From JAGDXO01 sp964541025 (GTDB lineage Archaea; Thermoplasmatota; Thermoplasmata; Thermoplasmatales; GCA-001856825): DNA of 15,909 nucleotides. Below, one piece after another: positions 8,199 to 13,920 of this stretch. Within the stretch, counting starts at the first letter, position 1. Every line of letters starts with the position of its first letter. Below the pieces are notes generated by a model, which did no database searches, was not told the origin of the DNA, and saw only the letters and a list, made by a program, of their open reading frames with translations. The DNA lies in contig CAZIOW010000026.1 in the NCBI GenBank assembly GCA_964541025.1, forward strand, positions 1 through 15,909. Reading direction: 5' to 3'. The translations under genes were made by a program, and so were the position numbers.

Positions 8199-8939
8199 GT
8201 GAAAATACTGAAAATAGGTGGAAGCGTCATCACTCTTAAGGACAAGTACAAATCTCCCAACTCTGAATCGATTGCGAATATAGCTAAAATTCTGGGGGAA
8301 TTTCCAGAGCCTATCATTCTTGTACACGGTGCAGGTTCATTTGGCCACATAAAAGCACTTGAATTTGGGCTTGACTCCCCGGGAAAGGTGAGGGGGAAGG
8401 AGATGGAGATAAGCACTGTCGTGAATGATGTCCTGTCACTGAATTCCATAATATCAGATGCGCTGGCAGCTGAAGGATTCAGGGGAATATCACTTCCAAC
8501 CCATGCTCTTTACTCCAGTAAGGGGCCAGAGATTGATATTGTTCAGGAGATGCTCAGGAATACCTTTTCTCCAATACTCTATGGAGATATAATAATCCAG
8601 AACGGGAACTACAGAATAATATCAGGTGATGAGATAATCCTTGACCTCTCCAGGAAATTCAGGCCAGATGAGATAATCTTTGCAACCGATGTTGATGGCC
8701 TTTACTCATCTGACCCGAAGGAATATACAAACGCTAAATTCTTCAGGGAGATCCGGGCCTCTGAGCTCAACATTAAGGATAAGGGGAAGGATGCCACAGG
8801 CTCCATGACAGGAAAGGTCGAAAAGATAAAGCTGATGCTTCCATATACCAGGAGGGTAATGATAGTGAACGGGTTATATCCAGAAAGGTTAAGGAAGGCA
8901 TTGAATGATGAGGAAACAATTGGGACGGTGGTACATTGA
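8199..8939 (+). CDS. ipk: Isopentenyl phosphate kinase
   Basis: Amino-acid-kinase-fold enzyme that phosphorylates isopentenyl phosphate to isopentenyl diphosphate, the last activating step of archaeal mevalonate routes that pass through isopentenyl phosphate. Visible: MKILKIGGSVIT (1-12, with K5), HGAGSFGH (43-50, with catalytic His50 at the same number as in Thermoplasma acidophilum IPK), YGD (128-130), SGDEII (142-147), TDVDGLYSSDPK (163-174) and DATGSMTGKVEKI (198-210). GTG 8199 gives 246 residues, almost exactly the T. acidophilum length, and sits 23-24 bases after a TATA box. Upstream in-frame ATGs (8076, 8130, 8148) would add up to 41 residues of no family resemblance. The stop overlaps the start of the isomerase gene (TTGA). 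Confidence 0.92.
   Translation: MKILKIGGSVITLKDKYKSPNSESIANIAKILGEFPEPIILVHGAGSFGHIKALEFGLDSPGKVRGKEMEISTVVNDVLSLNSIISDALAAEGFRGISLPTHALYSSKGPEIDIVQEMLRNTFSPILYGDIIIQNGNYRIISGDEIILDLSRKFRPDEIIFATDVDGLYSSDPKEYTNAKFFREIRASELNIKDKGKDATGSMTGKVEKIKLMLPYTRRVMIVNGLYPERLRKALNDEETIGTVVH
8927..8932 (+). promoter_or_regulatory. Ribosome-binding site of the IPP isomerase gene
   Basis: GGTGGT lies 3 bases before TTG 8936 (5-6 bases from its GGTG core). It is complementary to the 3' end of archaeal 16S rRNA and is the reason to accept a TTG start that overlaps the kinase stop. Confidence 0.55.
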
Positions 8940-9985
8940 CAATTGAAAAGAGAAAGATAGATCATATAAGGATAATAGCGGAGGAGGACGTATCACATGA
9001 CCACAATTACTGGAATGATATTGAGATTGTCCAGAAATCAATGCCTGAGGTAGACTATGATGAGATTGATATTTCAACAGAGCTCCTTGGCAGGAAGCTA
9101 TCCATGCCAATCATAATATCTTCAATGACTGGCGGGCATCCTGACACAAAGAGAATAAATGAGAATCTTGCTGCTGCAGCAGCTGAGAGGAAGATAGGAA
9201 TGGGTGTTGGCTCAGAGAGAGCAGCAATTGATAACAGGGAGGTGGCTGATACATACTCCATTGTATCAGAATATGATGTACCCCTCAGAATTGCCAATAT
9301 TGGTGCACCCCAGCTCATCAGGCAGAAGAAAAATTCTCTCAGTGATGATGATATTCAGTATGCTGTGGAGCTGGTCAAGGCTGATGCATTAGCAATACAT
9401 TTCAATTTTGTTCAGGAAATGGCACAGCCGGAGGGAGATAGAAATTCTTCAGGCATCAAGGAAAGACTTTCTTCCATTGCAAAGAAATACAGGGTCATTG
9501 CAAAGGAGACAGGTGCCGGTTTTTCAAGGGCAGATGCCCTGGACTTTATGGAGGCAGGGGTTGCTGCTATAGATACAGGCGGGAGATCCGGGACATCGTT
9601 CTCCGCTGTTGAATATCACAGGGGTCTGGAGAATGACAATTTCCAGAAGGCGAGGGTTGGGGAATCTTTCTGGAACTGGGGCATTCCATCACCTGTTTCT
9701 GTGATGATGTGTGAGGGTGGGATTCCTGTGATAGCTTCAGGAGGTGTGAGAAACGGATTAGATGTTTTCAAGGGTCTTATGCTCGGTGCCTCTGCAGCTG
9801 GTCTTGCCTCACCTTTCCTGAAGGCTGGAATGCAATCTTCACAGGAAGTTACAAGGCTCATTGATGCTCTTGAGGCTGAGCTCAGGAGTGCGATGTTCCT
9901 GACATCCTCCAAATCATTAAGTGACATAAGGAAAGTCAAAAGAATATACACGGGGAGGTTACTGAATTGGATACAGCAGATATAA
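8936..9985 (+). CDS. fni: Isopentenyl-diphosphate delta-isomerase, type 2 (FMN)
   Basis: FMN- and NAD(P)H-dependent TIM-barrel enzyme that interconverts IPP and DMAPP in the cytoplasm, supplying both building blocks for archaeal isoprenoid lipids. At 349 aa it has the normal length. Motifs in order: RKIDHIRI (6-13), PIIISSMTGGHP (58-69), GMGVGSERAA (88-97), IHFNFVQE (154-161, with Q160 and E161 matching the catalytic Gln and the metal-site Glu of Sulfolobus IDI-2), QPEGDRN (164-170), GGRSGTSFSAVE (215-226) and ASGGVRNGLDV (267-277) for the FMN phosphate. The start is TTG 8936, overlapping the kinase stop, with GGTGGT upstream. The 3' end overlaps the ZPR1 gene by 19 bases, so three genes are probably co-translated. 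Confidence 0.96.
   Translation: MTIEKRKIDHIRIIAEEDVSHDHNYWNDIEIVQKSMPEVDYDEIDISTELLGRKLSMPIIISSMTGGHPDTKRINENLAAAAAERKIGMGVGSERAAIDNREVADTYSIVSEYDVPLRIANIGAPQLIRQKKNSLSDDDIQYAVELVKADALAIHFNFVQEMAQPEGDRNSSGIKERLSSIAKKYRVIAKETGAGFSRADALDFMEAGVAAIDTGGRSGTSFSAVEYHRGLENDNFQKARVGESFWNWGIPSPVSVMMCEGGIPVIASGGVRNGLDVFKGLMLGASAAGLASPFLKAGMQSSQEVTRLIDALEAELRSAMFLTSSKSLSDIRKVKRIYTGRLLNWIQQI
9954..9959 (+). promoter_or_regulatory. Strong Shine-Dalgarno of the ZPR1 gene
   Basis: GGAGGT ends 7 bases before TTG 9967, inside the last codons of the isomerase gene. A full-strength site at this spacing decides the TTG start, since there is no nearby ATG before the first zinc-binding cysteine. Confidence 0.75.
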
Positions 9986-10455
9986 AGTGCCCTGCCTGCG
10001 GTAGCAAAGATATGGAATTGGGAAATGAAGACCTGGATATTCCAGGTTTCGGGAAAGTTTCCCACTACTATTTAAGATGCAAAAGCTGCGGTTACAGGAT
10101 AAACGATTTCGCATTCACAGGCAACAACCCCACAAGGGCAGAAATGAAAATTGAGAAGAAGGATGACCTTTTCACAAAAATTGCAAGGGGGAACCAGGCA
10201 AAGGTTTCAATTCCGGAGCTGGGTTTGAATATTCACCCTGGGCCTGTAGCAGAATCTTTTGTAACAAACATTGAGGGGCTGCTTGAGAGATTCCTCAGGG
10301 TTCTTCCTCTGTTTGATGACAATGAAAAGGTAAGAGAAAAGGAAGATGAAATTCACAGAGCAATGAATGGAGAGATTAAGTTCACAGTCATAATCGAAGA
10401 CCCATCAGGTGTTTCCCATTTTATTGATGGAAAGGATGAACAGAATACCTTTTAA
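9967..10455 (+). CDS. ZPR1-type zinc-finger protein
   Basis: This 162-residue protein holds one archaeal ZPR1 unit: a zinc finger CPAC...CKSC with Cys at 8, 11, 38 and 41 (CX2C-X26-CX2C), followed by the typical beta-rich domain with ISIPELGLNI-like sequence (VSIPELGLNIHPGP, 80-93) and NIEGLLERFLRVL (101-113). Eukaryotic ZPR1 binds EF-1A and assists its folding; the archaeal single-domain form is thought to be related but is poorly characterised. It starts at TTG 9967 behind GGAGGT and overlaps the isomerase gene by 19 bases, so it belongs to the same operon. Its last 35 bases overlap the convergent dph6 gene. Confidence 0.9.
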   Translation: MDTADIKCPACGSKDMELGNEDLDIPGFGKVSHYYLRCKSCGYRINDFAFTGNNPTRAEMKIEKKDDLFTKIARGNQAKVSIPELGLNIHPGPVAESFVTNIEGLLERFLRVLPLFDDNEKVREKEDEIHRAMNGEIKFTVIIEDPSGVSHFIDGKDEQNTF

Positions 10456-11071
10456 CAATAAGGTTCTTCTGCATACCCCTGTTCAATATCTCCTTTTCAA
10501 GAATTTCAATGCAAAGATCATTAAAAGGATTGTAGGTAACAAGCGTCTCATACTCTCCTCCCTCTCCTATAACAGATATGCCAAATCTCCTATTTAAATT
10601 CATAAGGTCATGGAGCGCCCTTTCATCTATCTCTCTCCCCAGAAAATTTTCTTCAAGGCCCTCTGCAGCTACTGAAACAAATATACCTCTGGCACCTGAT
10701 CTTATGAAATCAAGGACAAGACTCACATTATCCCTTCTCCACAGGGGGAAGAATGTTTTCATTCCTAATTCATATGCCAGTTTCTCAAGCCTGGTCTTTT
10801 GGTACTCTGACTCTACAGCACCTGCTACTATGGTGTAGCCCCTGTATTTCTTAATCTCATCGTAGAATTCCCCCTCTGGTATCGAAGTATTTTCTATGCC
10901 CACGAGTTCTGAAACTGCACTTCCAAGGATGGCATTCGGGACATGAAACATCATTGAATCCACTTCCGGGATGATTGTCAAAGTTCTCTCTACCTCCATT
11001 CCCGTGCTCATTGCAATTATAAGGCTCATATATGAGTCTTTACCGCCAGATAGGAGTGATATTGCCTTCAT
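10421..11071 (-). CDS. dph6: Diphthine--ammonia ligase (Dph6-type ATP pyrophosphatase)
   Basis: Predicted to catalyse the last step of diphthamide formation on translation factor aEF-2, converting diphthine to diphthamide with ATP and ammonia. The 216-residue protein has the PP-loop SGGKDS (8-13), the family segment VAGAVESEYQKTRLE with PLWRRD (109-114), and the signature GEGGEYETLV (169-178) that separates Dph6 from other ATP-pyrophosphatases. ATG 11071 is 2 bases after the dehydrogenase stop. A GTG at 11077 overlapping that stop as GTGA would add two residues and is equally possible. Co-transcription with the dehydrogenase is likely. The 3' end overlaps ZPR1 on the other strand by 35 bases. 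Confidence 0.9.
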   Translation of the reverse strand: MKAISLLSGGKDSYMSLIIAMSTGMEVERTLTIIPEVDSMMFHVPNAILGSAVSELVGIENTSIPEGEFYDEIKKYRGYTIVAGAVESEYQKTRLEKLAYELGMKTFFPLWRRDNVSLVLDFIRSGARGIFVSVAAEGLEENFLGREIDERALHDLMNLNRRFGISVIGEGGEYETLVTYNPFNDLCIEILEKEILNRGMQKNLIVKRYSVHPFHQ

Positions 11072-11073
11072 GC

Positions 11074-12186
11074 TCACTGGAATCTGTGCTCTATATTAAC
11101 ATTCATCATTTTCAGGAAATACTCTATTTCCCTGAAATTTCCTTCATCCATTCCAACAATTTCAGGGGCTATGATTCCACTATCCTCTATCTTTCCCTTG
11201 AGCACCAATCTTGAAACTGCTGCATTGGTGAATCCTGTTGTTCTTGCCATTGCAGTGAGCCCAGTTATCCTGTCCTGCCTGTCTAATACTCTGTATATTT
11301 CAGTACCCCTCCCCCCAGAAAGAGTAGCATTTATTTCCATGTACAGGAGATCATTTACCTCACTGAACGACAGTTTTTTTCTGAACAATTCTGCAAGTAT
11401 CTCCTTGGGTGTCACCTTAGAGTTCCCAACTGCTAAGTATTCATCATCAAGCAGTCCAAGATCCTTTAGAAGTTTCATCTTTTCAAAATGACCTCTGTAT
11501 CTGACCGTCTTTTCACCCATGTTATCCGCCTTCACATTTCTTATCAGAGACCTCAGTCCATCAGTATAAAATGCCTCCAGAGAGCCTATGTCCCGGACAA
11601 AAAAATATTCCAGGCCTTCTCCCGGTTCAGCGTAAGCAACATTGCCATCCTTAACTATCTCCACCTTCCTGGTGTATTCATCGAGTGTGTCAACAGGAGA
11701 GAAAACCAATTTATATCCAAGGGGTGGTATATTTGTCTCAGGTAATCCTCCAACTTTTATTTCAATATCTTTTAGCTTGCCGTATTCCGCATATATTCTC
11801 CCCACTATTATATTGGAGAGGCCAGGTGCGACCCCACAGTCAGGTACTACGGTTATCCCCGCATCCTTGACTTCATTTTCAAGGGCATAGAAATCCTCTT
11901 CCATGAAACTGTTATCGACCAGATCGACCCCTGCCTTTGCAGCTTCCCTTATAACCTTCATCCCATACTTTCCTGGCAATGCACCGGAAACAAGGTCATA
12001 CTTTTTCATCAGCGCTGCAAGATCGTCTTTGTTCATATCAAATTTAACTGTGGATACATTCATCCTCTCCTTTATAAAATTTAAGACTCTATCATTGCTG
12101 TCCGCTACAGTTACATTGTACTCATTTTTAAGAGCGTAGGCTATTCCCTGACCTACACTCCCACCCCCCAGAACAAGAACCTTCAA
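11074..12186 (-). CDS. Saccharopine dehydrogenase family, lysine 6-dehydrogenase-like
   Basis: NAD(P)-dependent oxidoreductase of the saccharopine dehydrogenase family (370 aa). The Rossmann motif is LGGGSVGQG (6-14), with an acidic residue after strand 2 (VADSN, D29), which favours NAD. From memory the body matches Geobacillus-type L-lysine 6-dehydrogenase closely: VPDCGVAPGLSN (114-125), VGGLPE (145-150), LVFSPVDTLDEYTR (160-173), GSLEAFYTDG (201-210), KTVRYRGHFEKMKLL (226-240) and TAMARTTGFT (311-320). The likely reaction is oxidation at the epsilon-amino carbon of lysine or a similar amino acid, but substrate is inferred only. The start is TTG 12186 (giving MKVLVLGGG), with minus-strand GGTGA 4 bases before it. 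It is the first gene of a pair with dph6. Confidence 0.85.
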   Translation of the reverse strand: MKVLVLGGGSVGQGIAYALKNEYNVTVADSNDRVLNFIKERMNVSTVKFDMNKDDLAALMKKYDLVSGALPGKYGMKVIREAAKAGVDLVDNSFMEEDFYALENEVKDAGITVVPDCGVAPGLSNIIVGRIYAEYGKLKDIEIKVGGLPETNIPPLGYKLVFSPVDTLDEYTRKVEIVKDGNVAYAEPGEGLEYFFVRDIGSLEAFYTDGLRSLIRNVKADNMGEKTVRYRGHFEKMKLLKDLGLLDDEYLAVGNSKVTPKEILAELFRKKLSFSEVNDLLYMEINATLSGGRGTEIYRVLDRQDRITGLTAMARTTGFTNAAVSRLVLKGKIEDSGIIAPEIVGMDEGNFREIEYFLKMMNVNIEHRFQ

Positions 12187-12311
12187 ATTTTCACCATTTT
12201 TGTATTATGAATTGGAAATAATTACTTTTTGGTCTTCCGTACCTTTTCAATCTGCAATAAATTCAAAATTTTCCGTGTTTAATTAATGGTGTCCTAATTA
12301 GATTAAATGTT

Positions 12312-12319
12312 TTTATATT
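12312..12319 (+). promoter_or_regulatory. TATA box of the DtxR-transporter operon
   Basis: TTTATATT is centred 23-24 bases before ATG 12339. The message is therefore probably leaderless, and the operator at 12320-12338 would sit between the TATA box and the start site. Confidence 0.65.
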
Positions 12320-12338
12320 TGTTAGTATTATCCTAACA
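12320..12338. promoter_or_regulatory. 19-bp palindromic operator, probable DtxR/MntR-type box
   Basis: The arms TGTTAG and CTAACA are perfect inverted repeats separated by the 7-base TATTATC. Symmetry extends into the spacer, so only one base pair of the 19-bp site breaks it. The length and the TTAG...CTAA core recall bacterial DtxR operators, which are also 19-bp palindromes with TTAG/CTAA arms. It fills the gap between the TATA box and ATG 12339, so bound regulator would block transcription initiation. Confidence 0.65.
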
Positions 12339-12758
12339 ATGAAAAATTCTGATATATCAATAACAAAAAGAGAGAGGGACTGCATTATAGCAATGGGAAA
12401 AAATAGAGATCAGCCATTTCCTGAGAGAATATCCATGCTCGCCAAAACTCTTGATTTGAAGATGCCTACTGTTGAGGAGATTGTTCAGAGACTTATTGAG
12501 AAGGGGTTGGTGAATAAAGAGGCTGGAATGGTCATACTGACTGACCTGGGAAATCAGTACTATGAGGAAATTATTATGAAGCACAGGGTTATGGAAACTT
12601 TCTTGTTTGAATGTGGTGTGGATGCTGATGAGGCCTGCAGGGAAGTCAGCAAATTTGACTATTTAATAGATAACAAAAGTGCAGGGAAAATAGTCAAAAA
12701 GATTGGTAATCCTAAGAAATGTCCTCATGGATTCAAAATTGTAGAGAGCGAGAGGTAG
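12339..12758 (+). CDS. DtxR/MntR-family metal-responsive transcriptional regulator
   Basis: Compact 139-residue regulator. An N-terminal winged helix-turn-helix (about 8-75, with MLAKTLDLKMPTVEEIVQRL as the HTH) is followed by the iron-dependent-repressor dimerisation/metal domain with KHRVMETFLFECGV (81-94) and PKKCPHGFKI (125-134). There is no SH3-like third domain. H82 and E86 match the ancillary-site His and Glu of DtxR. By my manual alignment, though, the positions of the other ligands (DtxR C102, E105, H106) read S104, D107 and Y108, so metal choice may differ. ATG 12339 directly abuts the palindrome, suggesting autoregulation. The downstream transporter gene begins 7 bases after the stop, so metal transport is the probable regulated function. 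Confidence 0.82.
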   Translation: MKNSDISITKRERDCIIAMGKNRDQPFPERISMLAKTLDLKMPTVEEIVQRLIEKGLVNKEAGMVILTDLGNQYYEEIIMKHRVMETFLFECGVDADEACREVSKFDYLIDNKSAGKIVKKIGNPKKCPHGFKIVESER

Positions 12759-12762
12759 GTGA
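12757..12762 (+). promoter_or_regulatory. Ribosome-binding site of the transporter gene
   Basis: AGGTGA overlaps the TAG stop of the regulator and ends 3 bases before ATG 12766, indicating coupled translation of the two genes. Confidence 0.55.
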
Positions 12763-12765
12763 ATT

Positions 12766-13722
12766 ATGGTATATATAAATTTATGGAATCCACAGAATGT
12801 TACACTAATCAGTGCGCTCTTAATTTCTTATCTCTTAGGAATAGTGCACGGTATAACTCCAGATGAACATACATGGCCTATCACATTTTCCTACTCAGTT
12901 GGGACATTCAGTACCAAGGGTGGAGCCAAGACAGGTTTAGTTTTCAGTTCAGGCTTCACTGCCCAGAGGGCAATCCTGTCTGAACTAAGTTATCTTGCCC
13001 TGGCTGGAGTATTCATGACTGCAGCGGCCTTTGGTGTGACTTACATATTCGTTGGTCTCGCAATGGCTCTTGCAGGAATATATATAGCAAGAAAAGGCAA
13101 GTACCTTCATTGGCATTTCATCGAGGAAAAGCTTGGGATAATTTTTGGAATACATAAAAAAGGGAGCGAAATACAGAAGGAGGAAATGGAACATAAGATA
13201 AATCCTGCTGAAGTTTCACACGATAGTATAGACACTAAACCTGTACCTGTGAAACTCGCACTTATTCATGGATTTGTTGCAGGTTTTGGATTTGGTGCTT
13301 TTGCACTTATTATTTACACTGTGCTTGCGCCATCGATGCCATCTGTCTACTTTGGTTTCCTGCCGGGACTTCTGTTCGGGCTTGGAACAATGACTATGCA
13401 GATCCTGTTCGGAACAATATTTGGAACATGGCTCAGCAGAATCAAGAACCTGACCAAGGATGGAATTGCATTTGTTGGCAAGACTATATCCACTTACGTT
13501 CTGGAATACGGAGGGATAGCTTTCGTAGTTGCTGGTGGTCTTATACTAGCATTTCCGCAAATACTTAGCTTTGGCATCATAACACCAGTCAAGGTGCACA
13601 ACCTTCACGACCTTGGTGTGGGATTTTTCCTTGTGATAATAGTTGTTGTGGTCATAGGGATACTTGGCTACAGGGTGGCAATGAGAAGAGCCTTAAGCAA
13701 CCCTCTATTGGTCCACAACTAA
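12766..13722 (+). CDS. Polytopic membrane protein, NicO/NiCoT-like metal transporter
   Basis: A 318-residue protein with about six hydrophobic segments (roughly 11-30, 70-107, 163-187, 193-220, 248-266 and 285-303). The first segment ends in HGITPDEH (28-35), which resembles the HX4DH metal motif of NiCoT/NicO nickel-cobalt permeases with one extra residue. A second histidine lies at a comparable place in the second half (LIHGFVAGFGFG, H168). The long loop at about 110-160 carries H115, H117, H130, H143 and H152. I infer uptake or efflux of a divalent metal, which suits its operon with a DtxR-type regulator. Direction and metal cannot be told. A TauE/SafE-like or UreH-like assignment is the main alternative. 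Confidence 0.65.
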   Translation: MVYINLWNPQNVTLISALLISYLLGIVHGITPDEHTWPITFSYSVGTFSTKGGAKTGLVFSSGFTAQRAILSELSYLALAGVFMTAAAFGVTYIFVGLAMALAGIYIARKGKYLHWHFIEEKLGIIFGIHKKGSEIQKEEMEHKINPAEVSHDSIDTKPVPVKLALIHGFVAGFGFGAFALIIYTVLAPSMPSVYFGFLPGLLFGLGTMTMQILFGTIFGTWLSRIKNLTKDGIAFVGKTISTYVLEYGGIAFVVAGGLILAFPQILSFGIITPVKVHNLHDLGVGFFLVIIVVVVIGILGYRVAMRRALSNPLLVHN

Positions 13723-13728
13723 ATTGAA

Positions 13729-13748
13729 TTTTTCTAATTTTTTATTTC
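13729..13748 (+). terminator. Poly-T termination region after the transporter
   Basis: T5 at 13729-13733 and T6 at 13738-13743, followed by further T-rich sequence, lie 7-26 bases after the stop codon. Archaeal RNA polymerase terminates at such T-runs without a required hairpin. Confidence 0.5.
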
Positions 13749-13888
13749 TCAAATTTATAAGGTAATTTCCGTAGCAATTGTTAAATTCTAATACTCTAAA
13801 GGTTATAGCAATGAAAATTTTGATATGCGTATCACATCGAAAAATGAGGAGTTAGGGTTTTTAAAATTTAATCCTGATGAAAAACAAT
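13749..13888 (+). other. A/T-rich intergenic region with a small inverted repeat
   Basis: I find no credible gene here; an ATG at 13811 opens only 14 codons. TGATA-TGCG-TATCA at 13821-13834 is a perfect 5-bp inverted repeat about 56 bases before the radical SAM TATA box and could be a regulator site, though it is short. Confidence 0.35.
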
Positions 13889-13889
13889 T

Positions 13890-13898
13890 TTTTTAAAT
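13890..13898 (+). promoter_or_regulatory. TATA box of the radical SAM gene
   Basis: TTTTTAAAT, preceded by the A-rich AAAACAA as a possible BRE, is centred 27 bases before ATG 13921. No ribosome-binding site precedes that ATG, which fits a leaderless message. Confidence 0.55.
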
Positions 13899-13920
13899 TC
13901 TTGTAATTCATTCACAACAA

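Larger units (their letters stand above)
12187..12338. promoter_or_regulatory. Divergent intergenic region with promoters in both directions
   Basis: This 152-base A/T-rich spacer separates the dehydrogenase (minus) and the DtxR-type regulator (plus). It contains GGTGA of the dehydrogenase (12191-12195 on the minus strand) and a minus-strand ATAATAC stretch at 12202-12208 that may be part of its promoter. The palindrome CTAATTAG (12294-12301) is also here. The plus-strand TATA box and operator are listed separately. Confidence 0.5.

Noticed and set aside
9616..10065. Minus-strand open frame (149 codons) across the isomerase/ZPR1 junction
   Set aside because: It lies opposite conserved FMN-binding and zinc-finger codons and has no promoter or family resemblance.
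13811..13855. Small open frame of 14 codons before the radical SAM gene
   Set aside because: It is too short, has no ribosome-binding site or TATA box at suitable spacing, and is not distinguishable from chance.
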